Shown here piece by piece: positions 8,599 to 17,030 of a DNA stretch of 42,297 nt (position 1 is its first letter; every line of letters begins with the position of its first letter). Under the pieces are notes generated by a model that ran no database searches, had not been told where the DNA came from, and saw only the letters and a program-made list of their open reading frames with translations. The position numbers and the translations under genes were made by a program. Origin of the DNA: Parafrankia discariae (GTDB taxonomy: Bacteria > Actinomycetota > Actinomycetes > Frankiales > Frankiaceae); NCBI RefSeq assembly GCF_000373365.1, contig NZ_KB891263.1, positions 1 to 42,297 of the forward strand. Direction: 5' to 3'.

Positions 8599-10131
8599 TC
8601 AGGCTGAGGAGGCCGGCTCCGTGGCTGACTCGTGCGGTGCGGGTTCCTCGTGCGGCGCGGCCTCGGCGGGCATCAGCGGGTCGGGGTGCAGCGGCAGGGT
8701 CACCCGGAACCGGGTGTCGCCGGGCTGCGAGGTCACGGTCAGGTCGCCGTGGTGGCGGCCGACGACGATGCGCCAGGAGATGTCCAGCCCGAGGCCGGTG
8801 CCCTCGCCGACCGGCTTCGTGGTGAAGAACGGCTCGAAGATGCGGTCGCGGATCTCCGGCGGCACGCCGGGCCCGGTGTCCCGGATCTCGACGGCCAGGT
8901 TGTCGTGGTCCGCCGAGGTGGCGACGGTCAGCGTCCCCGAGCCGGCCATCGCGGCGACCGCGTTGTCGATGAGGTTCGTCCAGACCTGGTTGAGCTCGCC
9001 GGCGTAGACCGCGATCTCGGGCAGCGCCCGGTCGTACTCGCGGACCACCCGCACCCCGGACAGCTTCCCGCCGAGCATCGTCAGGGTGCTGTCCAGCAGC
9101 TCGTGGATGTCGACGCTGCGGTACGGCGCCCGGTCGAGCTGGGAGTACTGCTTGGCCGCCCCGAGCAGGGTGGAGATCCGGGTGGTGGAGTCCTCGATCT
9201 CCTTCATCAGCAGTTCGCTCTCGACCGTGTAGTACAGCCAGCGGATCGCGCCCTCCAGCACCTCCGGCGCCACCGTCGCCGCGACCCGCTCCAGCCAGTC
9301 GACGTCGAAGCCCGCCTGGACGAACGTCGGCGCGATCTCCCACCCGGCGTTGCAGCCGTGGTCCTCCAGCCAGTCGGTCAGGGCGTCCTCGCGGTCGCTG
9401 GTCTCCATCGGGGTCAGCGTCGGGGCCTTCGCCACCCGCTCGGCGGCCTCCTCCTGCAGGCCGATCAGGGTCTCCAGCGCCTCGCGGTCGTACGGCCCGG
9501 CGGCGATCAGGCCGAGCTTGTGCCGCATGCCGGCGACCCGCTCGCGCAGCGACGCCGTGGCCCGCACCGCGGCGGCCGCCGGGTTGTTGAGCTCATGGGT
9601 CAGCCCGGCGGACAGCGAGCCGAGCGCCAGCAGCCGCTCCCGCTGGCCGGTGAGCGCCTGGGTGCTCTGCAGGCCGAAGAACAGCCCCTCCAGCATGTGG
9701 ACGGCCATCGGGAACCACTCGCGCATCAGCCGCGCCAGCGCCGCGCCGTCCAGTACGACGAACCGGGACGGGATCGTGACCCGCATCGAGTTGGTGTAGA
9801 GCTGCGGGACGCGGTCGCCCAGGTAGGAGTGCCACGCCCCGGAGTACACCCCGCTCTGGGTCGTCCGGCTGACCTCGACGTCGTCGTCGCCGACCCGCCT
9901 GGTCAGCACCAGGCCGCCCTCGACCAGCACGTAGAAGCAGGTGGCCGGCTCGCCCTCGCGGAACACGACGCCCGGCTCGATCAGCTCGACGTGGCCGTTG
10001 CGGCAGATCCAGTCGAGCTGGTCGTCGGTGAGCTTCTCGAACAGGAACAGCGTGCGCAGCTCGTCGAGGTCGCAGGGCATCTGCCGGCCCTGGCCGCAGG
10101 CCTGGGTGGCGCCGTCAGCGTCGTCCGCCAT
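8599..10131 (-). CDS. Cyclic-nucleotide-binding-domain histidine kinase
   Basis: A 510-residue soluble sensor kinase with no membrane segment. Residues about 20-140 form a cNMP-binding (Crp-like) domain (LFLFEKLTDDQLDWI, FREGEPATCFYVLVEGG). The phospho-acceptor is His179 in SAGLTHELNNPAAA. A helical region carries several acidic stretches, and the HATPase domain (about 375-485) has the N-box NQVWTNLIDNAVAAM, G1 DTGPGVPP and FEPFFTTKPVGEGTGLGL. The short C-terminal tail is Glu/His/Pro-rich. It lies 88 bases downstream of the receiver-flavoprotein fusion on the same strand, and that neighbour carries a receiver domain, so the two plausibly form a cytoplasmic phosphorelay. The ligand is unknown; similar domains in kinases of this type need not bind cyclic nucleotides. 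Confidence 0.88.
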   Translation of the reverse strand: MADDADGATQACGQGRQMPCDLDELRTLFLFEKLTDDQLDWICRNGHVELIEPGVVFREGEPATCFYVLVEGGLVLTRRVGDDDVEVSRTTQSGVYSGAWHSYLGDRVPQLYTNSMRVTIPSRFVVLDGAALARLMREWFPMAVHMLEGLFFGLQSTQALTGQRERLLALGSLSAGLTHELNNPAAAAVRATASLRERVAGMRHKLGLIAAGPYDREALETLIGLQEEAAERVAKAPTLTPMETSDREDALTDWLEDHGCNAGWEIAPTFVQAGFDVDWLERVAATVAPEVLEGAIRWLYYTVESELLMKEIEDSTTRISTLLGAAKQYSQLDRAPYRSVDIHELLDSTLTMLGGKLSGVRVVREYDRALPEIAVYAGELNQVWTNLIDNAVAAMAGSGTLTVATSADHDNLAVEIRDTGPGVPPEIRDRIFEPFFTTKPVGEGTGLGLDISWRIVVGRHHGDLTVTSQPGDTRFRVTLPLHPDPLMPAEAAPHEEPAPHESATEPASSA

Positions 10132-10219
10132 CGTGTTCCCTTCGCCTTCCGTGATCCGTGCCGCTCGGGTCGGTGGCTCTCGGGTCAGCGCCTCCGGGAC
10201 ATCAGCGATTCCCGAGGTG

Positions 10220-11968
10220 TCAGCGCTTCGCGAGGTAGCGGTGCACCAGCGCGACGGCCATGGCCCCCTCGCCGACGGCCGAGGCGACCCGTTTCACCGA
10301 CTCGGCGCGGGCGTCGCCGGCCACGAACACCCCGGGAACGCTGCTCTCCAGGTGGTACGGGTCGCGGTCCAGATCCCAGCCGGACGGGCGCCGCCCGTCG
10401 ACGACGAGATCCGGCCCGGCGACGACGAAGCCGTGCTCGTCGCGCACGACGACGCCATCCAGCCAGTCGGTGCGCGGGGCGGCGCCGATGAAGACGAACA
10501 GCCACTGGGTGTCGACCTGCTCGGTCTCGCCGGTGCTGTTGTCGCGCAGGACGAGGCCCTCCAGGTGGTCGGTTCCCCGCGCGGAGAGGACCTCGGTGCA
10601 CACCCGGACCGTGATCGCCGGCACGGCCGCGATCTGCTGGATGAGGTAGTGCGACATGGACGCCTCGAGCGACTTGCCGCGCACCAGCATCGTCACCGAG
10701 CGGGCGTGCCGGGCGAAGTACATCGCGGCCTGCCCGGCGGAGTTCGCCCCGCCGACGACGTAGACGTCCTGCCCGGAGCAGCTCGGGGCCTCGGTGAGCG
10801 CGGAGCCGTAGAAGACGCCCCGGCCGGTCAGGTCGGTCAGGCCGGGGGCGGCGAGCTGGCGGTAGGAGACGCCGGTCGCGAGGATCACCGTGTGCGCGTC
10901 GATCCGGCCGCCGTCGGAGAGGAGCAGCCGGCGGGCCGGACCGGCGGCCTCCAGCGTGACGACCTCGGCGGCGGTGAGCAGCTCGGCGCCGAACTTCACG
11001 GCCTGGCGGCGGGCCCGGTCGGTGAGCTGCGAGCCGGAGACGCCGTCCGGGAAGCCCAGGTAGTTCTCGATCCGCGAGCTCTGGCCGGCCTGGCCGCCGG
11101 TCGCGTGCCGTTCGAGGAGAACCGTCCGCAGGCCCTCGGAGGCGCCGTACACCGCCGCGCCGAGGCCGGCCGGGCCGCCGCCGACCACGACGAGGTCGTA
11201 GAAGTCACCGGTGGGGGCGGTCGCGAGGCCGACCTGGATGGCGAGCTCGGTGTCGGTCGGGTCGGTCAGCGCCGAGCCGTCGGTCGTGATGACGCAGGGC
11301 AGCGACTCCGGGTCCGCGCCGGCGGCGGTGAGCAGCCGGGCGCCCTCCGGCTCGTCGGCCAGGTACCAGCGGTAGGGGACCTGGTTGCGGGCCAGGAAGT
11401 CGCGCACCTCGTACGAGCGGGCCGACCAGCGGTGCCCGACCACCCTGGTCTCGACGACCGGCCGGTGGTCGGTGGCGCGCCACGCGTCGAGCAGTGCCTC
11501 GAGGACGGGGTAGAGCTTCTCCTCCGGCGGGTCCCACGGCTTGAGCAGGTAGTGGTCGAGGTCGACGACGTTGATGGCGTCGATCGCGGCCTCGGTGTCG
11601 GCGTAGGCGGTCAGCAGCACCCGCCGCGCGGCGGGGAACAGGTCCATCGCCTGTTCCAGGAACTCGATGCCGTTCATTCCGGGCATGCGGTAGTCGGCGA
11701 GCAGGACGGCGACGGCGTCGCCGCGCAGCTTGATCTCGCGCAGCGCCTCCAGCGCCTGCGCCCCCGACTCGGCGCGCACGATCCGGTACGTCTCACCGAA
11801 CCGGCGGCGCAGGTCGCGGGCGACGGCGCGGGAGACGCTCACGTCGTCGTCGACGGTCAGCAGCACGGCCCGAGGGGCACCGCGCCCGCCGCCGGGGTTA
11901 CCGCGCTCGCCCTGGCCGCCGCCGGAGCCGGGATTCGCCCGGCCCGCCGGGTTCTCGCCCGCCGCCAT
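10220..11968 (-). CDS. Response-regulator receiver fused to a thioredoxin-reductase-like flavoprotein
   Basis: About 582 residues in three parts. A receiver domain (about 34-155) has TVDDD, the phospho-Asp92 in LLADYRMPGMNG and the Lys in YLLKPWD. A middle thioredoxin/glutaredoxin-like domain (about 170-250, FLARNQVPYRWYLADE, LPCVITTDG) lacks a CxxC. The reductase domain (about 257-582) has the FAD site VVVGGGPAGLGAA, TGGQAG, ENYLGFPDG, the NADPH-site-like VVGGANSAGQAA and the FAD-closing motif GVFVAGDARA. Where thioredoxin reductases have the CATC disulfide, this one reads FYGSALTEAPSC, so classical thioredoxin reduction is unlikely. Output may be redox signalling or another electron acceptor controlled by phosphorylation. 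TTG at 11971 is also possible; ATG at 11968 is used here. It precedes the cNMP-domain kinase. Confidence 0.87.
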   Translation of the reverse strand: MAAGENPAGRANPGSGGGQGERGNPGGGRGAPRAVLLTVDDDVSVSRAVARDLRRRFGETYRIVRAESGAQALEALREIKLRGDAVAVLLADYRMPGMNGIEFLEQAMDLFPAARRVLLTAYADTEAAIDAINVVDLDHYLLKPWDPPEEKLYPVLEALLDAWRATDHRPVVETRVVGHRWSARSYEVRDFLARNQVPYRWYLADEPEGARLLTAAGADPESLPCVITTDGSALTDPTDTELAIQVGLATAPTGDFYDLVVVGGGPAGLGAAVYGASEGLRTVLLERHATGGQAGQSSRIENYLGFPDGVSGSQLTDRARRQAVKFGAELLTAAEVVTLEAAGPARRLLLSDGGRIDAHTVILATGVSYRQLAAPGLTDLTGRGVFYGSALTEAPSCSGQDVYVVGGANSAGQAAMYFARHARSVTMLVRGKSLEASMSHYLIQQIAAVPAITVRVCTEVLSARGTDHLEGLVLRDNSTGETEQVDTQWLFVFIGAAPRTDWLDGVVVRDEHGFVVAGPDLVVDGRRPSGWDLDRDPYHLESSVPGVFVAGDARAESVKRVASAVGEGAMAVALVHRYLAKR

Positions 11969-12081
11969 CAACGCGCCGGGCCGGTCGCCGGGCGTGCCGC
12001 CAGGCGGGCCGCCGGGCCGGTGGTGGGGCGTGTTGCCGGGACTGTTTCGGTGCGTCGCCTGCGTCCGCTCACGTCCTCAGT

Positions 12082-12999
12082 CTAGTTCCGGTGTAGTGGT
12101 CGTCCCGGATGCTCCGTGATGTTTGCGGTGGAATCGGAGTTCACGGTGGAATCGCAGCGTAACGCCGGAAGGAGTGCTTCGCGGGCGTCCGGGCGGGCGG
12201 CGGCGCCGACCGCGAGATCGACCGGGTCTAGGTCGCGTTGGCGGGTCAGGAAGAGGCGGATCTGGTCCCGGTCCGACGGCGTGGCGGCCCGGGGCCGCCG
12301 CGCCGGGCCCGGCTGCCCCGCCGGGCCGGCCGGCCCGGGTTGTCCCGCCTGTCCCGCCGGGCCCGGCTGCCGCCGCCGGGGGGCGGCCGGGCCCGGGCTG
12401 CCCGGCGGCACCCCGCCGGGCAGCGGGCCCACCGCCACGACGTCCACCGGGATGAACGGGACCACGCCGTCCAGGATGAGCTGGCCGGGCGCGCGATCGC
12501 CCTCCCACGCCCCGCCGTCACGCTGCACGAAGAGTTCCTGGCCGTGTACGGCGAACCTCAGCTGGGACGGCTCCGCCCGGCCGGCGTGCACCGCCGCCCC
12601 GCCGTAGGCGGCCGCCAGCCCGTGGCGCGCGGGATCCCCGCCGGCCGCCGGCCCGGCGGTCGCCTCGGCGCCGGGCACGAGGCGCAGCCGTTCGGCGGCC
12701 CCCCGGATGTGGCGCAGGCTGAGGCCGGCCCGGCGCAGCGCCGCGATCGCCCGGGCCTGTGTCAGCTCGCCGCGGCCGGGGCGAAGCAGCCCGGAACGCC
12801 GCCAGTAGGCGAGCTGGCCGGGTGTCACATGACCCGCGGGAACCTGACCGACGGGAACCTGATCCATGGGAAGCGGGCCGGTGGGAATCCGTCGGCCCGC
12901 GGCGGGAATGGGCTCGGGCGCGGCGCCGCGCGGGCCGACGGAGCGTTCCGGAATCGGCGCGGGCGGTCTGCCCGGCGGCCCCGTCACCTGGTCCGTCAC
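12082..12999 (-). CDS. MerR-like DNA-binding protein with collagen-like tail
   Basis: The 305-residue product begins with a Pro/Gly-rich leader (about 1-55). Next comes a degenerate MerR-type helix-turn-helix: TPGQLAYWRRSGLLRP, then LTQARAIAALRRAGLSLRHI, then AAERLRLVPG. A small beta-rich segment follows (about 145-190, QLRFAVHGQELFVQRDGG, QLILDGVVPFIPVDVVAVGPLP). A GPA-type collagen-like run (PGPAGQAGQPGPAGPAGQPG) comes before a C-terminal segment with acidic and Arg-rich parts. The GTG start at 12999 follows no strong ribosome site. It lies upstream of the receiver-flavoprotein gene on the same strand with a 113-base gap, and diverges from the secreted esterase. MerR kinship is inferred from the YWRRSGLL and LRRAGLSL pattern; the ligand and targets are unknown. 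A metal-type Cys cluster is absent. Confidence 0.6.
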   Translation of the reverse strand: MTDQVTGPPGRPPAPIPERSVGPRGAAPEPIPAAGRRIPTGPLPMDQVPVGQVPAGHVTPGQLAYWRRSGLLRPGRGELTQARAIAALRRAGLSLRHIRGAAERLRLVPGAEATAGPAAGGDPARHGLAAAYGGAAVHAGRAEPSQLRFAVHGQELFVQRDGGAWEGDRAPGQLILDGVVPFIPVDVVAVGPLPGGVPPGSPGPAAPRRRQPGPAGQAGQPGPAGPAGQPGPARRPRAATPSDRDQIRLFLTRQRDLDPVDLAVGAAARPDAREALLPALRCDSTVNSDSTANITEHPGRPLHRN

Positions 13000-13114
13000 C
13001 CGGCGAATGTAGCTCTCCGCCGGGCGGTCGGCTCGCCCGAGGTTGCCTTTGTTGTCGGCTTCGTGTCCTCGCCGGGGGGATCATTCCCCGGGCGGTGGGA
13101 CGTAATGTCCGGGC

Positions 13115-14122
13115 GTGGCCGGAAAATCGGGTGACAGGTGGATCCGTCGAATCCTGTGCGCGACGGCCGCCCTGGCGTGCGTGACCGCCTGTGGCACAGG
13201 CGGTGGCGAGCCGGCCGCACCAGCCGGGGCGGGGGCGGCGGCAGCGGCGGCAGCGGCCGGGCCGGCCGGTACGGCGGCACCCGCGACCACGGCCGGCTGC
13301 GGGGCGGCCCCCGCCGCCGCGCCGGTCGCGGGCCCGCGGGTCCTGCGGCACGACGGCGCCGAGCGCACCTATCTGCTGGCCCTGCCGACCGGCTACGACG
13401 GGCGGACCCCGGCGCCGGTCGTCCTCGACTTCCACGGCTTCAAGGCGGACAAGGAGACCCAGGAGGGCCGCAGTGCCATGGGCCGGCTCGGGGCCGACCG
13501 CGGCTTCGTCGTCGTGACGCCGGACGCGCTCGGCGAGCCGCGCCGCTGGAACACCCCGGGCGCGCCGGAGGCGGCCGACGACTTCGGCTTCGTCGCCGCG
13601 CTGCTCGACGACCTCGGCGCCCAGCTGTGTCTCGACCCCGGCCGGGTCTACGCGGCCGGGCACTCCAACGGCGCCGAGTTCGCCGCCGCGCTGGTGTGCC
13701 GCCAGGCGCCGCGGTTCGCCGGCGTCGCGATGGTCTCCTCGACCAGCCTCGCGACCTGCCCGCCCGGCACCGCCCCGGCGACCATGGCGGTCCACGGGAC
13801 GGCGGATCCGTCCGTGCCGTACGCCGGGGGCGTGATCAGCGGTTCGACCACCCGGGTCCCGCCCGCGACGCGGGTGATCGACGAGTACGCGCGGCGCTAC
13901 GCCTGCGCGCCGGCCGTGCTGCGCACCGTCGCCGGGATGGGGGTGGAACGGTCGCGGCGCACCGGCTGCGCGGGCGGCGCCGAGGTCGTCCTCGACACCG
14001 TCGTCGGCGGGACGCACGCCTGGCCGAGCAGCCCCGACGCGCTCGCCGACCGCGCCGACTCGCCGGCCGGCCGCACCTACCAGGCGACCCTCGCCATCCT
14101 GGACTTCTTCGCCGGGCACTGA
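13115..14122 (+). CDS. Secreted LpqC-type alpha/beta-hydrolase esterase lipoprotein
   Basis: A 335-residue hydrolase of the poly(3-hydroxybutyrate)-depolymerase/feruloyl-esterase-like (LpqC) group. A signal peptide ends in a lipobox-like VTAC (about residue 25), so it is probably an extracytoplasmic lipoprotein. An Ala/Gly-rich spacer leads to the hydrolase fold. The oxyanion region is VVLDFHGFKADKETQ, the nucleophile Ser is in YAAGHSNGAEFAA, the probable acid Asp in VHGTADPSVPY, and the His in GGTHAWPSS. Several Cys residues (QLCLDP, LVCRQ, TCPPG, YACAP, TGCAGG) suit an exported disulfide-bonded enzyme. It is transcribed alone and ends at a perfect 22-bp palindrome. The GTG start has a weak ribosome site. 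The substrate is an ester of unknown identity. Confidence 0.85.
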   Translation: MAGKSGDRWIRRILCATAALACVTACGTGGGEPAAPAGAGAAAAAAAAGPAGTAAPATTAGCGAAPAAAPVAGPRVLRHDGAERTYLLALPTGYDGRTPAPVVLDFHGFKADKETQEGRSAMGRLGADRGFVVVTPDALGEPRRWNTPGAPEAADDFGFVAALLDDLGAQLCLDPGRVYAAGHSNGAEFAAALVCRQAPRFAGVAMVSSTSLATCPPGTAPATMAVHGTADPSVPYAGGVISGSTTRVPPATRVIDEYARRYACAPAVLRTVAGMGVERSRRTGCAGGAEVVLDTVVGGTHAWPSSPDALADRADSPAGRTYQATLAILDFFAGH

Positions 14123-14144
14123 CCCACCCGGACGTCCGGGTGGG
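14123..14144 (+). terminator. Terminator of the esterase gene
   Basis: A perfect 22-bp palindrome, CCCACCCGGAC followed by its complement, begins at the base after the esterase stop. It lies 12 bases before the -35 region of the next gene, isolating the MerR-thioredoxin unit from read-through. Confidence 0.8.
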
Positions 14145-14155
14145 CGCGTCAGGGC

Positions 14156-14186
14156 TTGCCTTCACATCGACGTCAACGTCTAGCGT
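14156..14186 (+). promoter_or_regulatory. MerR-type promoter with 19-base spacer
   Basis: TTGCCT (14156-14161) and TAGCGT (14181-14186) are separated by exactly 19 bases. That over-long spacing is what MerR-family activators correct by DNA distortion. The spacer contains the palindrome GACGTC and an imperfect dyad. It ends 19 bases before the start of the merR gene, whose ribosome site is GAGGAGG, so it is probably an autoregulated promoter for merR and the thioredoxin gene. Confidence 0.6.
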
Positions 14187-14205
14187 CGGCGCTGAGGAGG
14201 TCGGG

Positions 14206-14721
14206 ATGCGCATCGGTGAGCTGGCACGGCGGGCGGGGACGAGTCCCCGGGCGCTGCGGCACTACGAGGACCAGGGGCTGCTCGCCGCCCGGCGGCTGAC
14301 CAACGGCTACCGGGACTACAGCGACGCGGACCTGCGGGCCGTCGAGGAGATCAGGGCGCTGCTCGCGGCCGGGTTCGCGCTGGAGGAGACCCGGCCGTTC
14401 GTCGAGTGTCTGCGGGCCGGGAACGAGACCGCCGACTCGTGCCCGGACTCGATCGAGGGCTACCGGCGCAAGATCGCGCAGATCGACGACTACGTGGCCC
14501 GGTTGCTGCGCTCCCGCGAGCGGCTCGCCGCCCAGCTCGCGCTGGCCCGGGACGTCACCGAGGCGCCCGTCGCCGGACCGTCGGGTGTCGGACCGTCTGG
14601 TGCCGGACCGCCCGGGGCCGGGCCGACGGACGGCCCGGCCCTGCCCCGGGTGCCACCGGGGATCCCGGGTTGCTCGCTGCACCCGCCGCGGCCCCCGGGC
14701 CGTGCGCACCCCCAGCCCTGA
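14206..14721 (+). CDS. MerR-family transcriptional regulator
   Basis: A 171-residue regulator with a textbook MerR start: MRIGELARRAGTSPRALRHYE, then QGLL, NGYRDYSDADL and IRALLAAGFALEE. The coiled-coil dimerisation helix covers about 90-125 (IEGYRRKIAQIDDYVARLL). Two Cys (FVECLRAGNETADSCPDS) sit between the winged helix and the coiled coil, and another (GCSLHP) lies near the C-terminus, so thiol or metal sensing is possible. The tail from about 128 is Gly/Pro-rich with GPSGVGPSGAGPPGAGP repeats. The ATG at 14206 follows GAGGAGG with ideal spacing. The downstream thioredoxin gene follows after 61 bases on the same strand, suggesting a redox-responsive pair. Confidence 0.9.
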   Translation: MRIGELARRAGTSPRALRHYEDQGLLAARRLTNGYRDYSDADLRAVEEIRALLAAGFALEETRPFVECLRAGNETADSCPDSIEGYRRKIAQIDDYVARLLRSRERLAAQLALARDVTEAPVAGPSGVGPSGAGPPGAGPTDGPALPRVPPGIPGCSLHPPRPPGRAHPQP

Positions 14722-14782
14722 TCAGGTCCGGTCCCAGTCGTGACCAGGCCGTTCATGACCCTGAAGGATGAAGGAGCTGCCG

Positions 14783-15157
14783 ATGACCACGTCCGATGTT
14801 CAGGTCCGGTCGGTGCCGGGCGCGTCCGCTGGCGCCGGAACCGTGTGGCACGCCGACGACACCACGTTCGACGAGATCGTCCTGCGTTCGCCGTTGCCCG
14901 TCCTGGTCGACTTCTCCGCCGAGTGGTGCCCGCCGTGCCGGATGATGCGGCCGGTTCTCGCCCAGATCGCGGCCGAGCTCGCCGACCGGCTGCGGGTCGT
15001 CGAGGTGGACGCCGACGCCAGCCCGCGGACGGCGATCGCCCACGGCGTGCTGGCCATGCCGACCCTGGTGGTCGTCCGCGGCGGCGAGACGGTCGCGAAG
15101 CTGGTCGGCGCGCGCAGCCGGCGCCGCCTGCTGGCCGACATCGCGGATCATCTGTGA
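14783..15157 (+). CDS. Thioredoxin
   Basis: A 124-residue cytoplasmic thiol-disulfide exchange protein. After a short N-terminal extension come VLVDFSAEWCPPCRMMRPVL with the active-site CPPC (canonical thioredoxin is CGPC), then VVEVDADASP, the cis-Pro loop in LAMPTLVVVRGG, and a final helix RRLLADIADHL. The ATG at 14783 is chosen because AAGGAG lies six bases upstream; an ATG at 14768 would place that site inside the gene. It follows the merR gene and converges with the diguanylate cyclase gene (41-base gap). CPPC may shift the redox potential away from that of a general thioredoxin. Confidence 0.92.
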   Translation: MTTSDVQVRSVPGASAGAGTVWHADDTTFDEIVLRSPLPVLVDFSAEWCPPCRMMRPVLAQIAAELADRLRVVEVDADASPRTAIAHGVLAMPTLVVVRGGETVAKLVGARSRRRLLADIADHL

Positions 15158-15197
15158 CGGTCCGCTTCGTGCGGGCCGGTCGGCCGTGGCGGGGCGG

Positions 15198-16730
15198 TCA
15201 GCTGCGGCGGGGCGGCGGCGCGGCCGGGTCGTCCGCGGTTCCCCGCGGCCCGCTCGCCGAGCCGCAGCCGATCACGACCCGGTTGCGGCCCGCCGCCTTC
15301 GCCGCGTACAGGTTGCGGTCGGCGGCGATCAGCAGGTCCATCTGGCCGTGCGCGTGCACCGGGTAGACGGCCGCGCCGACGGAGACGGTCGCCCGTAGTC
15401 CGGCCCCGCCGCCGAGCTCGATCGGGTCGCGGGCGACGTTGCGCCGTAACCGTTCGGCGAGCTCGCCGGCGGTCTCCGGGCCCACGGTGGGGCCGAGCAG
15501 GGCGAACTCCTCACCGCCGAAGCGGGCCAGCAGGTCGCCGGGCCGGCTGGCCGCGGCCAGCCGGGCGCCGATCTCCGCGAGAGCCCGGTCCCCGCACGGG
15601 TGGCCGAACCGGTCGTTGATCGACTTGAAGTTGTCGACGTCCACCAGGACCAGGGTGAAGGGCTGCCCGGACCGGTCCGCGCGGCTGATCGTGGCCGGGA
15701 GCTGGTTCTGCAGGAACCGCCGGGTGCGCAGCCCGGTGAGCACGTCGGTGGTGGCGAGCCGGCGCTGCTCGGTGACCAGCACGGCCAGCCGCGCCACGAT
15801 GAGCAGGGCCAGCGTGGCCGAGGCGGCGGCGATGATCCTGATCTGACCGGGCGACCGGTCCGCCTCGGCGAGCAGGAGCACCGGGGCCATCAGCGCGGCC
15901 GCCAGCAGCGCGGTGAGTCTGCCCGGACCGAGCCGTCGGTCGTCGGCCCGCGGCGCGCACGACAGGTCCGCCATCGACGGGTGCAGCGCGGCGGCGGCGA
16001 CCAGCACGTCCCCCAGGACCCAGAGGGACTCGATGACAGCGGTGACGACGTACCCGCCGCCCAGCGTCGAGGTGGTGTAGAGGATGTCGGCGGCGAGGGT
16101 GACCACCAGGCTGGCGACCAGCAGGACGAACGAGGCCGGCCGGCGGCCGGGCGCGAGGATCAGGATCAGCGACATCACGAGCAGGCCGAGGTCCATCACG
16201 GGGAAGACGACCGAGGCGAGCTGGGCGAGCGGCCCGGAGACCGCCCGCTCGTCGGGCGTGATCACATAGAGCCAGTACAACAGCGACACGGCGACGGCGA
16301 TGGACGTCGTGTCCAGCACCGCCGAGAGGTTTCGGCCGGGGGCCCGCTGCCGGAACAGCAGCGCAAGCGCCACGATCGCGAACGGGTAGCGGCCGAGGTA
16401 GAACAGATCGGCCAGCGACGGATAAGTCGCATCGCGAAATATGAAGATTTTCGTATAGAAAAGGGCGTCCGCGACGGTGTAGAGGGCCTGGGTGACGGCG
16501 AGGAGCACCCACGGCGCGCGGCGTTCCGGGCGCCACGTCCGCACGCCGAAAATGATCGCTCCGGCGGTCGACGCGGTCAGCAGGCACCGCAGAGCCACCT
16601 GCATCTCCGGGCCCACAGGCGTGCTCGCGCCTGTGGGGATCATGCGCACGCCCATCCCGTGTGTCACGAAAAGCGTGTACAGAACGAAATATCCGACTCC
16701 GCCGAGAAGATAGGCCAGCCAGGGCGCCAC
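15198..16730 (-). CDS. Membrane-bound diguanylate cyclase (GGDEF domain)
   Basis: The 510-residue protein should make c-di-GMP from two GTP. The first ~320 residues contain about nine hydrophobic segments (for example LAYLLGGVGYFVLYTLFV, ALRCLLTASTAGAIIFGV and FVLLVASLVVTLAADILY), forming an integral-membrane sensor without a named domain I recognise. The GGDEF domain (about 335-490) begins TTDVLTGLRTRRFL and has DVDNFKSINDRFGH and the active-site GGEEF. RPGD lies exactly five residues before GGEEF, so the product-inhibition I-site is present. The start is GTG with no clear ribosome site; an A/T-rich block upstream (16818-16865) may hold the promoter. It converges with the thioredoxin gene. 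Confidence 0.9.
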   Translation of the reverse strand: MAPWLAYLLGGVGYFVLYTLFVTHGMGVRMIPTGASTPVGPEMQVALRCLLTASTAGAIIFGVRTWRPERRAPWVLLAVTQALYTVADALFYTKIFIFRDATYPSLADLFYLGRYPFAIVALALLFRQRAPGRNLSAVLDTTSIAVAVSLLYWLYVITPDERAVSGPLAQLASVVFPVMDLGLLVMSLILILAPGRRPASFVLLVASLVVTLAADILYTTSTLGGGYVVTAVIESLWVLGDVLVAAAALHPSMADLSCAPRADDRRLGPGRLTALLAAALMAPVLLLAEADRSPGQIRIIAAASATLALLIVARLAVLVTEQRRLATTDVLTGLRTRRFLQNQLPATISRADRSGQPFTLVLVDVDNFKSINDRFGHPCGDRALAEIGARLAAASRPGDLLARFGGEEFALLGPTVGPETAGELAERLRRNVARDPIELGGGAGLRATVSVGAAVYPVHAHGQMDLLIAADRNLYAAKAAGRNRVVIGCGSASGPRGTADDPAAPPPRRS

Positions 16731-17030
16731 GCGCGGGCGGCGCCGAGCGGAGCGAGTCGAGGTTCCCGTCGGTCCACCTCCGCGGGCCGGGGCCGAATGA
16801 CCTCATCGTAGGTTCGGTGCAATTTGAATACATCTTTTGTTGAGCGCGATTATTTTTGATTGGTGTGGGTTCGGCCGCTGTCGGGGGCCCGCCCGCCTCC
16901 CGTCCAGGGCGGCGCGGCACGCGGTGGCCAGTGGTGGCACGCGGTGGCCGGCGGTGGCTCCGGAACGGGCGACGGTCCGTCCGCCCCACCGGTTCTGGAG
17001 TGCCGGGCCGGCGCTCCGTAGGCTCGTGGT
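16731..17030. other. 300-base divergent spacer with an A/T-rich promoter-like block
   Basis: This stretch between the diguanylate cyclase (minus) and the MBL-fold hydrolase (plus) contains an unusually A/T-rich block at about 16818-16865 (AATTTGAATACATC, GATTATTTTTGATTGG) in an otherwise very GC-rich background. It probably holds the cyclase promoter. I cannot pick out a single -35/-10 pair with confidence. The part next to the hydrolase has short repeats (GCGGTGGC-type) but no hairpin I would name. Confidence 0.4.
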
